Origin: Heloderma charlesbogerti
Taxonomy: Eukaryota; Chordata; Lepidosauria; Squamata; Helodermatidae
Length of the DNA stretch: 64,000 nucleotides
Reading direction: 5' to 3'
NCBI GenBank assembly: GCA_026122225.1
Contig: JANEZZ010002201.1
Coordinates: forward strand, 124,001-188,000
Position numbers and translations under genes: made by a program. This document shows, piece after piece, positions 31,638 to 42,523 of the stretch (positions within the stretch are counted from its first letter, which is position 1; the number at the start of each line of letters is the position of its first letter). The notes beneath the pieces were generated by a model. It searched no databases. It had not been told where the DNA came from and saw only the letters and a program-made list of their open reading frames with translations.

Positions 31638-32195
31638 CGATCAACAGTACAGCTATCAAGATAGTAATTAAATGTTAAAAATTATTTAAAAGATTGAATT
31701 TGGTACCTGAAGCAGTTTTGTGGGTACACTTACCCTTCCAATATTGTATTTCTTTTACAGGCATGGACTTAGAATTAAAGTGTAGTTTGCAAGAAGTAAA
31801 AATATGCTGTGAATGAATAATTTTGCTTCAATAAGACTGGTCTGCTTCCAGCATTCCTCCCTGCCACAGTTCTGATCTATATCAGGACTCTGACACTCAC
31901 TCTAGAGTGAACAAAAAATAGAGAAGGAGCTGCACACTATGTAGTTAGTGCAATGCAGCATACCCCAATCTCTAGAAGCGCTGCACTAAAACTCCCAACT
32001 TCCCCAGCCAGTAGATGTTTTCTATGTCTCTTGCCTTCCCAGTTTATGCACTTCTCTATACCCTCAGTCCAGAAGGGATTCTTTCATTCCACTCAAATGG
32101 TCACATAGGTCAGTTGCTTACCTTTAGTATCATCCCTTTAAGCCTTAAGGTCTTAAGGGGACAGCTACAAAGAAGCATAGGACTCTTCCCAAATG
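31345..32195. other. Start of the last intron, with microsatellites
   Basis: Contains ATT/ACT-rich simple sequence (31381-31490), (GAA)n at 31495-31512 and (ATAG)n at 31588-31637. The remainder to 32195 is unrecognised. Confidence 0.6.
31588..31637. repeat. (ATAG)n microsatellite
   Basis: About twelve uninterrupted GATA/ATAG units ending in gatcgatc. Confidence 0.97.
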
Positions 32196-32640
32196 TAATT
32201 TATTCATGTTATATTTATGTATACGTTACGTATGACATTTCTAAGCTGCCCAATAGCCAAAGATCTCTCTGAGCAGTTCATAGAATAGAGCTTAAAACCA
32301 TAAAATATGAAAACTTAGTGTAAAAACCTGAAAAAAATAGTAAGAGCTACAGAATGAAACCAAACCAACAGCAGTGCTAAGATCTAAAAAGCACAAGCGC
32401 AGTTTTTAAAAAGTGAAGGACTGGGACAATAAAATGTTTTCACCTGGAGGCAAAAAGACCATAGTATAGGCACCAGGGAAGCCTCTTTGAGGAGGGCATT
32501 CCACAACGGGGGTGCAACAACCAAAAAGCCACCTCACTTGATGATCTTAGGGTCTGGGCAGATATATATGGGAGGCGATGATCCTTCAGGTAAGATGATT
32601 GTATTGAGTTTATCTCCGTTACACCATCCTAGCTGAAATG
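32196..32640 (-). repeat. L2-like LINE 3' region, antisense
   Basis: 'atgtaatttattcatgttat', 'tctaagctgcccaatagcca', 'agagcttaaaaccataaaat', 'ctttgaggagggcattccac' and 'gggtctgggcagatatatat' occur in antisense L2 order, as in the copies at 29054 and 51230. Confidence 0.6.
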
Positions 32641-33240
32641 ATTCCTGGGTTTTATACTGACTACTCTAAAAAGAAAGCTTTGAGATGCAACCATCCACTC
32701 ATGGAATAGAAATGCCTGCCCTTCTATATGAATCTAAATACTGGGTTTATAGGGAGAACTTCATTTGATAACAGCATATAACTTGGGTACATTTTTCAAA
32801 ACATGTCATTATTTTAAAAACAAGAATAACGCAATCTGTTACATCAAATGTCACCTATTTTAATAAAGAGCAGACCACATTTGTAAGCATTTGGAATATG
32901 GCCTTTAGAACACAATGAACCACAAACAAAGGTCTGGACATATTTTGACATTAATTCAGGTCATGCAATGAGGTGTATAATGTTTAATGTGTGACTGCAA
33001 TACAAATTACACAGAACTTTGGATCTGGTGTGCCCCCCCCATTTTGTCTAAAATTCATTGTATTTTCAAGTTTTACACGTTTGGCAAAGGCAATCACTTA
33101 CAGCTTCCTTCCTGAACTGCTGCGTAAAAGAAACCTAAACTAAACATTTATCCATCCTTCTTTCTTTTTACATCTATGGCCTGGATATGGTAAAGCTGAG
33201 TCTGGGCTATACCACTTCAGACTTCAGGGGCAAGGGGCTC
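32641..33240. other. Intronic sequence, nothing recognised
   Basis: AT-rich single-copy-looking DNA with a C-run near 33032. No feature is supported. Confidence 0.4.
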
Positions 33241-33544
33241 ATAAGAAAATAAGAAGAGCCACACAGGACCCAATCTAGTCCAGCACTCTGTTCACACAGT
33301 GGCCAACCAGCTGTTGACCAGGAACCCACAAGCAGGGCATGAGCTCAACAGCACCCTTCCACCCATGTTCCCCAGCAACTGGTGTACATAGGCTTACTGC
33401 CTCTGGTTCTGGAGGTAGCACATAGCCATCAGGACTAGTAGCCATTGATAGCCTTTTCCTCCAGGAATTTGTCCAACCCCCTTTTAAAGACATCCAAATT
33501 GGTGGCCATCACTACATCTTGTGGTAGTGAATTCCATAATTTAA
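33241..33544 (-). repeat. CR1-like LINE 3' region, left arm of inverted pair
   Basis: The + strand reads aagaagagccacac, agtccagcactctgttcac, acagtggccaaccagctg, gatagccttttcctccagga, ggtggccatcactacatctt and attccataatttaac. This is the antisense order of a widespread reptile CR1 3' region. The same sequence occurs inverted directly after it. Confidence 0.7.
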
Positions 33545-33820
33545 CTAGTGATGGCCACCAGTCTGGATGGCTTTAAAAGGGGATTAGACTAGTTCCTGGA
33601 GGAGAAGGCTATCAATGATTACTAGTCCTGATGGCGCTACACTACCTCCAGTATCAGAAGCAGTATGCCTGTGTACACCAGTTGCTGGGGACATGGACGG
33701 GAGGGTGCTGTTGCACTCATGTGACGCTTGTGGGTTTTCTATGGGCAGCTGGTTGGCCACTGTGTGAACAGAATGCTGGACTAGATGGACCCTTGGTCCA
33801 GCATGGCTCTTCTTATGTTC
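33545..33820 (+). repeat. CR1-like LINE 3' region, right arm of inverted pair
   Basis: It runs tagtgatggccacc, ggctttaaaaggggattag, gaaggctatcaatgatta, cagctggttggccactgtg, gaatgctggactagatgga and gctcttcttatgttc. This is the reverse complement of the preceding copy, with ordinary divergence between them. Confidence 0.7.
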
Positions 33821-33835
33821 TTGGCAACTTTCTAC

Positions 33836-35285
33836 TTAAATATATATTAAATCCCATAGCACTGTGGTCCCTGTTTCCAACTGTTTCAACAACACTCACA
33901 TCTCGTGCTAGTCCTGGGTGGCACCACTTAGGATTAAATCCAGGGTCACACCTCCCCTCTGGTTGGTTCCATGACCAACTGTTCTAGGGCACAGTAATTT
34001 AGGGAATCAAGACATTTATGCTCTTTGTCATGACTGGAACATGAATTAATCAAGTCAATGTGGGGGTAATTGAAGTCACCTATTATTACAACACTTCCTT
34101 CTTTGGAGGCCTCCCTGATTTCATTTTCCATCTCAAAATCACCCTGAGCATTCTCATCTGGGGCACGATAACATGTTCCTAGTACTAAATTAGTTTTGGA
34201 GTCCAGCATTATCACTGTTGAGGAGTCTGCCTCTTTTTGGTTTTCTAGTCTGCTTTACACTAGGCCTTCTTTGATGTACAGAGCACCACCTTCTCCAGTG
34301 TGCCCTTCCCTGTCCTTCCTATTGAGTTTATATCCAGAGAGGTCTGTATCTCACTAGTTCTCTCCATTCCACCAGTTTTCCATTAGGCCCACTATATCTT
34401 GGCTCTCCTTTAAATTCAGGCACTCCAGCTCTCCCGCCTTGGCTCAGAGGCTTCTAGCATTAGCACAGAAACACCTATACACAGTGTTCCTCCCCACATG
34501 TGTGCATCTTCTGCTACGGCATTTAGACGTCTTTTACTAGCTATCATGTTTCAGCATATGCTCATAGCCCATTTCGTCCCTGTCTCTATTGGGCCATCGG
34601 AAACACTTTCATCTTAATCCCTCAGGGATGATTCTGCCCAAACTGGATGCTTCCTAGCTCCTGCCAGCTTTCCCCCAGGGTTAAGTCTAAAAGCTGCTCT
34701 ACCATCTTTTTTATGTTAAACACTAGCAGTCTGGTTCCATTCTGGTTCAAGTGGGGCCTGTCCCGCTTATACCAGCCCGGCTTGTCCCAAAATGTTCCCC
34801 AGTGCCTAACAGATCTCAGCCCCTCCTCCCTTCACCAGCATCTTATCCATGCATTGATACTCCTCATCTTCACCTGTCTAGCTAGCCCTGTGCGTGGAAC
34901 ATGTAGCATTTAAGAGAAAGGTACCTTTGGTGGTCCTGAATTTTAACCTCCTACTTAGCAACCTAAATTTGGCTTCTATGACCTTACAGCTACATTTTCC
35001 CATGTCATTGGTACCAACATGGACCAGGACCAGGACCCCACCATAGCACTATCTACAAAGCTATCAAGACAGCATGTAATATTTGCAACCTTCGCACCAG
35101 GCAGGCAATTTACCATGTGGTCTACACAGCCATCACAAACGCAGTTGCCTATGTGTCTAACTGATCACATTTCCCACTATCATAAGCCCCCTGCGCTCCA
35201 GAGGCACATCCTTGGTGCGAGAGGATATTTGTTTGTCTTTCGAGGCATGGGTCCCCTCTGCCTCAGAATGATTGAGGCTCATCGT
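33836..35285 (-). mobile_element. CR1-type LINE fragment (ORF1 esterase end and endonuclease)
   Basis: On the minus strand, about 35040-35000 translates to VLVHVGTNDMGK, the GTND motif of the CR1 ORF1 esterase. Further along, 34215-33946 gives an endonuclease stretch with GTCYRAPDEN and VVIIGDFNYPHIDL, followed by LEQLVMEPTRGEV. The order ORF1 then ORF2 start is that of CR1. Stops and frameshifts break it. The A-run at 35286-35302 lies beside its right end on the + strand. Confidence 0.75.
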
Positions 35286-35302
35286 TAAAAAAAAAAAAAA
35301 AA

Positions 35303-35559
35303 AGGCACAACACTCTCCACATAGAAAACTCGAAAAGGGTTCTAGCTGATTTCTTTATTTGTTTACTTAATTTTTATAGGTCACCCACCCATCAGCATAT
35401 GTTCTCTTGGCGACTCATAGAACAAAGAATAAAATAAAATATTAAAATACAAAATATAATCATTAAAATACTTCAGCAACTTTGAATTTAACCCCATGGT
35501 ATTTATTATTTTTATTCTTTTGGGTGGTCTCTTCTAGAACAACAGCTATTTTTTTAAAT
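35303..35559. repeat. LINE tail, antisense
   Basis: 'ttatttgtttacttaatttt' with 'gtcacccacccatcagcata' and an A/T-rich run looks like an L2-type tail in antisense. The identity is uncertain. Confidence 0.35.
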
Positions 35560-35775
35560 AAGTAAGGCTGCAATCCTATGGTTCCTGGAAGGGCATCCCG
35601 AGGGCCATAGGAATTTTCAGATCTCCCCCTCTGAGGGTAGAGAGAGAGGTCTGCCCTCAGAGGGGAAGATCTTCCCTCAGATCCTCCCTTCCAGCTGGCT
35701 GGGGAATGCTGGGAGGGGAATGCTGGGAGCTGTAGTACCTTTTTCTGTCTAAACATTCTTAGGATTGCGGCCTTA
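35560..35775. repeat. Long TTTAGACAG-type MITE
   Basis: The outer ends ggctgcaatcctatgg and ttctgtctaaacattctt plus ggattgcggcc are family termini. The inside contains 'cagatctccccctctgaggg', followed by 'gtctgccctcagagggg' and 'gatcttccctcagatcc', which form further inverted pairs. Confidence 0.55.
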
Positions 35776-37003
35776 ATCCCCTGACATAGGAGCTCTGATG
35801 TTGGTTAAGGTAAAAAGAGGGTAGATCGGGGGGACAGCACAGTCAGACTGGGGACGGCACAGGATCGAACGCCCTCCCAGTCCCCAAATATGCCCTCAAT
35901 ATGTGAGGGCTGCCAGCCCTAAAGCTGGTGTAAATAATTGCCCAGGAAATAGTTTCCTTAAAAAAAGAAGCACAGAAATAAAGAACAACAACACTGCTTG
36001 CATCAGTAGGGCTCTGGATTTGTCGGAGGCTCTTACGTGGGAGCTCTTCACAGCAACAGGTAGCTTTGCTCTGTAAATAAATAACCACCTTGTTGCTGTG
36101 GAACTCAGATGCTGATAATAACAAGGATTATGACTTAGAGGTCTTTGTGGATGCTCGGTTTACATTCAATCATTAACTTATTTGTCATGCCCGCTTTACA
36201 GTAGCAGTTCTCTTGCAGGGATATTGCATTTTTCCAGCACGACATTCATAGGTGGAAGCCAACATCATGTTTATGCAATGGGACTTTCTCCCTCTCTCCC
36301 TTTGTAGCTCCCACACCCCTGAAAATCTGCTGCAACCCTCCAGGCCAGATTTTGAGGGTGCACATGGGGGCTGCGGTGGGGAGATTGAATTGGTCCCCTC
36401 CCAGTTCCACTGCCGTTCTACCAATGGAAAAACTTAACTGGATTTCACCCATAATGTGTTTTTCTACTAGGAGCAAAGAATCCCCCCGCTCCCTCCACAC
36501 ACACACACTTCAGCTAAGGCATCAATTTGTAGTTTCAAGTGCTGTGTAGAATGTACTTGCATGAGCGTCATGGATACCTGTTTGATAATATCTGAGACAC
36601 TAATTGTGACACAGCTTTCTCCATGCTTTTGCTGTTGTGTGACTTAAAACAAAAATGTAGAACACTATTTCAGGATATAACCTGCTATATCACGTAACTG
36701 TAGAATTTGTTTTTAGACCTTTAATAACTTTTCTTTAAAGTAGCATGCACCATTTTCAACATTTTGTAAACTATTTGTTTTTAAGTCGAGTGTGTGTGTC
36801 CCCCTCCTCTGGTGCTGGAGTGCAAGCTTCCCTTGGTATATAAAGAGGTGTGGATGTGAGTATCACCATCCCATGGAGCACTATTACCCTTTCCCTAAAC
36901 ATTAACAGAATAGTGTGCTCCTGGTATTAGCTTTGGGATAGCATGAGTACAGGCCAAAGAGATATGTGTATTATCTGGACTGACTCTTAGATTTTAAATT
37001 TAT
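35776..37003. other. Intronic sequence, nothing recognised
   Basis: Short ORFs on both strands at 35843-36549 have no motif. A CA-rich stretch is at 36498-36508. No exon or RNA gene is supported. Confidence 0.4.
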
Positions 37004-37231
37004 TTTTATTTATTATTTCATTTATATCCCACCTTTTTTCTGCTTGCAAGGAGCCCAAGGCAGTTTACATGGCCTTCCGCCTCTCCATTTTATCCTCACA
37101 AAAACCTGTGACATAGATTAGGCTGAGAGTCAGTGTCTGGCCCAAAGTCACCCCATGAGGTTCATGGCAGAGCAGGGACAAGAACCTGGGTCGCCCAGAT
37201 CCCCGTCCAACACTACACCACACTGGCTCCT
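37004..37231 (-). repeat. Sauria-type tRNA SINE, antisense
   Basis: The + strand reads catttatatcccacctttttt, aaggagcccaaggcag, attaggctgagagtcagtg, gcccaaagtcaccccatgag, gcagggacaagaacctggg (B-box complement) and aacactacaccacactggctcc (A-box complement). This is the complete element in reverse. Confidence 0.9.
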
Positions 37232-37405
37232 CATACATGGGAATGAATGGCTTAATGAAGGCATTCCGGCCAGCTGAGAATATAATATGACATATCATCC
37301 AGACATTTGTAAATGGGCTTAATACAAACCAGTGACAAACATAAAATTCTGCTCCAACTACCAATTCTTTTGAAGTGTGTAATGTAGAATTGAGTACAAC
37401 ATAGC

Positions 37406-38001
37406 TGTCAGAAATGGATCGTCCTTCCCGCTTCCCAGTCAACACTACAAGGAGACAAAGCTTCAGGCTAATGCTACTTTATTTTGCTAGAAACTAGGCT
37501 CTATACAAATGCAGATTCTAGGAAACTCTCAGACCACCTCAGGCCCCTAACAACTAATAGGCAATCTCTAATTAGAGGAGACGAATTGGAGGCTAGTGAA
37601 GTTGCTGACAGTTTGGGCTTGAACTTCATGGCCAGACTTGCTTTGCAGTGATGCCCCTCCCTTAGGGTGGCTCCCTCCTATGTTGGGTTCCAAGAATGGC
37701 TTTCCTAGTGGAGCATCTGAGCTTTGCTCCTAACTTTTCTCGCTTTGCTTTGCGACTTGCCTTAGCGTCTGTCAAGTTACATTCCTCTTCTTCCTCTTTG
37801 GAAACTTGAGTTCTCACATTGGAGGGAGGGGGTAGGGACTTAGCCTGGGGCATCTGTTTGTTAGGGTCTTTGGAGGAATCTCTCTTAACGCTTTGGCTCA
37901 CTAGGGAGGGTCCCTCCCCCAGCCTCTGATCTAACTGCTCTAACTCTGATTCAGAATCGGAGCTGTCAGACGTCTCAAGGTGCTTAGACTCATCCCTGAC
38001 A
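37406..38001 (-). repeat. Solo LTR, same family as 14629 and 61892
   Basis: On the minus strand it starts TGTCAGGGATGAGTC and ends CATTTCTGACA. The flanking 5-mers atagc (37401-37405) and gtagc (38002-38006) match at 4 of 5. An aataaag motif lies near the minus-strand 3' end (about 37475), as expected for a poly(A) signal at the U3/R boundary. No internal coding region adjoins it. Confidence 0.8.
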
Positions 38002-38259
38002 GTAGCTTTGTTTGGGGCTCATAGGGATGCATTTTGGCCATTGTATAATTTTCAAGCTTACCCTTGCCACATTTGTTTATGTAGTCCAAACCCAAACAAA
38101 ACACAAACACCTGTATCACTCTTTTCAGTTATACTGAATGGTAGCAAAGAAGCAGAAGCAGAAGTCCACAACATTTTTTGTTACAACCACATTTTGGGCG
38201 GTCATGCTTTGCCAAGCATGCCATATTTTTCTAGTCCTTGTTTTGACATTTTTATGTGT

Positions 38260-38720
38260 TTGTTTGTTTCTAAAAATTTATATCTAGCACCTTCGAGGCC
38301 AACTGGCATTCCCAAGGGTGGCTGACAAAAAGAACAAAGGATACAGTATTACAATAGCCAACCATACAAGCAACAATCCAAAACCATAACAATAAAGCAG
38401 CAGTGCAGCACAGAAGTTAAAAACGTCAATCAGTATAAAATTCAAACCAGCTTAACGGGATTAAAAAGGCTGAGAAAAAAATAAAAACATAAAAAGGACT
38501 TTTCATGGCACCAAAATGACAACAAAATAGGCACCAGGTCACATCCCTGTGGGAATGTGTTTCCCAGGCAAGGTGTCGTCATTAAAAAAGCTCTCTGCCT
38601 GCTTGCCTGCCAACCATTTTACCTCAGATGGCAGGGGTACCCAGAGAAGAGTATCAGATATCAGTAGACAGGCAGGTTGATCTTCTTTGTGGTCTCCGTG
38701 ACTTACACATATGAGTTATG
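38260..38720 (-). repeat. L2-like LINE 3' region, antisense
   Basis: 'aaaaatttatatctagcacc', 'ccaagggtggctgacaaaaa', a long A-rich body with 'attcaaaccagcttaacggg', then 'ctctctgcctgcttgcctgc' and 'ccagagaagagtatcagata' follow antisense L2 order. Confidence 0.55.
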
Positions 38721-38920
38721 TACCTATACAGAACAGTCATTTAGAACATTCTAGAGCTAAATAATTTTAGGCGGGAGCCCTTTTCAGCACATCCATGGAT
38801 AATACCCTGGATCATGTCTACAGATAGGCATCCCTCCAAATGATGGGAATGGGATCCCAGTCCTCATTGGCCTCTGCCAACCGACCACATCCATATTGGC
38901 AACTCCAATAGCCAGTTCAG

Positions 38921-39577
38921 TAGAGATGTTGGAGAAATCTGCCACGGACTCCAGTGAGGCCGGATTCTTTGGAACAGACTACCCCTGCACCGCCACCCCC
39001 CAAAATCCCTCTGGGACAGACCCTACCTGGTGGCGGATGCTCCAGGTTGGGTCGTCCTCCTTCCACAGCTGGCCTGCGGAACAAAATGGCGGCTGTCGTA
39101 ATGGCCACCATTTGCGTCCCTGCCCGTGATTGGCTACGTAAATATTTACGTAGCCTATTATGGCAAAGAGCAGGGACGGAAATGGCTCCTGTTATGCCAT
39201 TTGCGTCTCTGCTCTTTTCGTGTTAGGCTACGTAAGTATTTATGTAGCCTATCACGAAAGGAGCAGGGACGCAGATGGCGTAACGGGCGCCATTTGTGTC
39301 CCTGCTCTTTGCCGTGATAGGCTACGTAAATACTTACGTAGCCTATGATGGCCTAAGGCAGGGATGCAAATAGCAACTGGCATAGCGGCCGCCATTTGAG
39401 TCCGCAGCACGGCAGCAGCAGCCGGAAGTCCGCTTGTGGCCAGCCCCAGCCGGCGGCTCCGTAGCTTTGCCGCAGAGCAGAGCTGGCCAGGGAGGATTCC
39501 GGGGGGAAGAGACGGATCGCCTCCCCGCTCCAGCGAATGCCCCGACTGGAACCAGGTAAGGGATTCGTATATCCCTA
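38921..39577. mobile_element. hAT-like palindromic element, copy D (serial hairpins)
   Basis: It begins TAGAGATGTTGGAGAAATC and ends TTCGTATATCCCTA, so relative to copy C it is inverted. The flanking 8-mers cagttcag and caccacag match at only 5 of 8, consistent with age. The centre is a chain of three TACGTA hairpins at about 39124-39163, 39219-39255 and 39311-39350, separated by GCAGGGACG...GCCATTTG units. No coding capacity. Confidence 0.78.
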
Positions 39578-39599
39578 CACCACAGCACCAATCTGACTG

Positions 39600-42010
39600 G
39601 TCCAACTGTTACAGCAGTGCCTGACCGTTTTCATCCAAATAGACTCTGACCCTTCCTTGCCAGCTGGAGTTGCATCACCACTGACAAATGGGAGGTCCAT
39701 CACCACCAACTCTCTATCATCTCCTGAAACTATTCTGTCAAATTTGAAGACAGCCCTCCTACGGGAGTTTTCTGCTCCAATCACCCCATGCCAGTCTTAA
39801 GAGAAGAAATCACTACCCTTTCAAGCAACAGTATGATAGAAAAGCTCACTTCTGCTCAAAGGACCACCAGTTTCTTCTCCAAGTACTTTACAGTCCTTAA
39901 GGACAGAGGTCGTTAACCTGTACTCGACCTTCAGGATGTCAGTTGCTACATTCACCCAAAGAAATGGAGGTTGACTGCACTCTCTTCCATTCTTCCCCTC
40001 CTGTGTCAGGAAGACTGGTTTGCTACAATAGATCTTTGTGACACTTACTTTCACATCTTTACATACCCAGCTTCTCACCCTTTTCTTGGATTTTCATCTC
40101 TGTCTACCTCACGGGAACATCCAACACTTGTGGACTCACTCAGCAGGTCGGGAACTACCCCCCACGAATGGGAGCTCTCTCCAACAATCTCTCCAACAAA
40201 CTCTTCAATACATGGGGCATTCCAGCTATCAACTTCTTTGCTACAGCACTAAATGCAAAATGCCAGTCTTCCAGCAGCAGAGTTGAACACGAGCCAGACT
40301 CTCAAGGGGATGCCTTCCTTCTCCACTGGGGAGGTACCCTGACTTACACCTTTCTGCCCTTTCCTCGTCACATGGGTGGTGAACAAGGTACAGGAAGATG
40401 GGGCCCACTGCATCTTATTAACCCTGTGGTGGCCAAGACGAACATGGTTTGCAATACTTCTCATTCTGTCCAATCACACCTTTCTCCACCTTCCTTGCAT
40501 CCCAGATCTCCTCACAATGAGTGACAGGGAGATCAGGCACCCTGACATGGAGACCTTATGTCTCACTGTGTGGAAGCTGGATGACCACACCAATTTTCTA
40601 AAGAGGTCTTGGAAGTAATGTCTCCTTCCTGCAAACCTTCCACTTGGGCCTCATGTGCTGTCAAGGGGAAGGCCCTTTTGGCTTTACTCCCCTAAACAGG
40701 ACAGAACCCAAAATCCTGTGGTCTTCCAAGTATATTGGTTTTACTTCTTTCTTTGAAATCTAAGGGTCTAGCACTCTCATCCATCAAGGCCTACCTAGCC
40801 ACGGTATTGGCTAATTATGACACTATGGAAGATTTCTCTCTCTGTGTGTACCTTCACATTAAATGATTTCTTAAAGGGCTTTCCAAGCTCAATCCACAGG
40901 CTTATCTGCCTATCCTGTCCTGGACCCTGTTGATGGTACTGGCACAACTGACATCCAAGCCCCCTGCGCCTATAGCTACAGTGGCCTATGGCTTATACAA
41001 TGGCCTATGGCTTAGCTCTCTACTAAGGAGACCTTAGTCTCCTCAAATGAAGGTGGCATCTCTTGTTGCCATTACAAGAGACCAAGTGGAGAGCAAGCAA
41101 ACTGTGTGTCCTAAGGCATAACCAACCATTCTTGTTTTTTCACAGAGATAAAGTAGTGTTACGTCCAAGGCTCTTCTTTTCTTCCTAAAGTTGTTTCACA
41201 GTTCCATTAGTTCAGGACATCATGTTGCCAGCCCACTGACTTTCCTTTGTTAACCTACCTCCCGGCTGGACATTAAACTTCATTCCTTAGATGTTAAGAG
41301 GACACTGATGTTCTGTTTGCACAAAACATCATTGCTTAGAAACTACTCATTTATTTGTCTGCTACTCGAGGCCCCAAAATGGTCATCCTGTGTCATCAGA
41401 ATGCTTTGCCAAGTGGGTGGTTTTGGCCAGACTCCTGGCCTACCAACTGGCATATCTACCAGTTCTCCTACAAGTATGGTGAGATTCCACTAGAGCCATC
41501 GCATCCTCTTCCACTTTACTTAGAGGTATCCTACTTGCACAATTGTGTAGTGCAGTGACCTGGGGTCAACCTTGTATTTTCATCAAACATTACCACTTGG
41601 GAATCAGATATGCAGCCTTTGGCATAGCGGTTCTTTCTTCAGTTCTGGCATGACATCTCCCTCCTCCAATAAGTCACCCATATATGTGAGTCACAAAGAC
41701 TATGAAGAAGGACAGGTTGCTTACCTGTAACTGTGGTTCTTCAGGTGGTCATCTGTGAACTCACACAACCCACCCTCTTCTCCACTTCGATGCCTTGCCT
41801 TCTTTTACTCCTCTGCTGTGCCATACTCAGAACCAAGAGGCAGATGGGAGCCACACCCAGAGTGTGCACAGAGGAGGTGGGTGGGACTTCCGCCTAAAAC
41901 TCTGTTTAGCTCTAGAATGTTCTGAATTAATGTTCTGCACAGGCATATAATCCATATGTGTGAATTTACAGATGATGACTTGAAGAACCACAGTTACAGG
42001 TAAGCAACCT
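39600..42010 (+). mobile_element. DIRS-type (tyrosine-recombinase) retroelement remnant
   Basis: The + strand shows decayed reverse transcriptase: FFSKYFTVLKDRG near 39880, then HPKKWRLTALSSILPLL and DWFATIDLCDTYFHIF at 39955-40065. An RNase H/connection stretch follows, with FFATALNAKCQ and EDGAHCILLTLWWPRRTWF (40230-40450). Weak tyrosine-recombinase-like sequence with FLKGF lies near 40870-41110. This order and wording are those of vertebrate DIRS elements. The end carries inverted repeats at 41711-41760 and 41961-42010 (ggttgcttacctgtaactg / cagttacaggtaagcaacc). Many stops are present. Confidence 0.75.
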
Positions 42011-42070
42011 CTCCTTACAGGAGAACACATGATACTTAATTTATTGTATGTTTTTCCTTTGCTCTCACAG

Positions 42071-42259
42071 CTGGCAGACTTCAGAGAAGTCATCTCTCAA
42101 ATGCTGGGTCTCAATATTGCCACGGTCGCTCTTCCTGACTATGAGATAATTACTCGTCTAGAGGGGCTGATCCATTCTCATCAGCATCACTTTGTTCCCT
42201 GCGTCTGCTTCAAAGACATATCAGTGAGGCAAGATGGACCATTGCAGCTTCTCCACTGA
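42071..42259 (+). CDS. CCDC170: CCDC170 terminal coding exon (62 aa, stop)
   Basis: The acceptor 'ttcctttgctctcacag' ends at 42070. The exon encodes 62 residues from LADFREVISQMLGLNIATVA through LPDYEIITRLEGLIHSHQ to the C-terminal LQLLH, then TGA at 42257-42259. These C-terminal landmarks (ADFREV-SQMLGLN, PDYEII, LIHSHQHHF, final LQLLH) are the strongest evidence that the gene is CCDC170. The exon is in phase 0, matching KKERQ of the exon at 31108. The HSHQHHF-CVCFKD cluster is His/Cys-rich, but no metal site is established for the family. An AG 50 bp upstream (42020), at the edge of the DIRS remnant, could compete as an acceptor and would break the frame. Confidence 0.95.
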   Translation: MADFREVISQMLGLNIATVALPDYEIITRLEGLIHSHQHHFVPCVCFKDISVRQDGPLQLLH

Positions 42260-42270
42260 ACCCTTCCTCA

Positions 42271-42520
42271 GAGCCAGTGTGGTTTAGTGGCTAGAGTGTT
42301 GGACTGGGAGTTGGGAGATCTGCGTTCTAGTCCCCGCTCAGCCATGGAAGCTCACTGGGTGACTTTGGGCCAGTCACACACTCTCAGCCCAACCTACCTC
42401 ACAGGGTTGTTGTTGTGAGGATAAAATGGAGAGGTGGAGGATAATGTACACCACCTTGGGTTCCTTAAGGAGGAAAAAAGGCGGAATATAAATGTAATAA
42501 ATAAAATAAATAAATAAAAT
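42271..42520 (+). repeat. Sauria-type tRNA SINE in the CCDC170 3' UTR
   Basis: A complete copy starting gagccagtgtggtttagtgg, with a tRNA-like A box, a B box (cgttctagtcccc), the conserved 'gtgactttgggccagtcaca' body and an AT tail ending in repeated aataaa. It begins 11 bases after the CCDC170 stop codon, in sense orientation. Confidence 0.93.
42496..42518 (+). terminator. Candidate poly(A) signal cluster for CCDC170
   Basis: Five overlapping AATAAA hexamers start at 42496, 42500, 42505, 42509 and 42513. They all lie within the tail of the SINE and are followed by T-rich sequence (tccttttctg...cttctctttg). They are the first AATAAA motifs after the stop codon. Use as a polyadenylation signal is inference. 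Confidence 0.5.
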
Positions 42521-42523
42521 TCC

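Noticed and set aside
34647..35288. 88- and 89-codon + strand ORFs
   Set aside because: They are antisense to the CR1 ORF1 fragment, whose GTND motif is on the minus strand.
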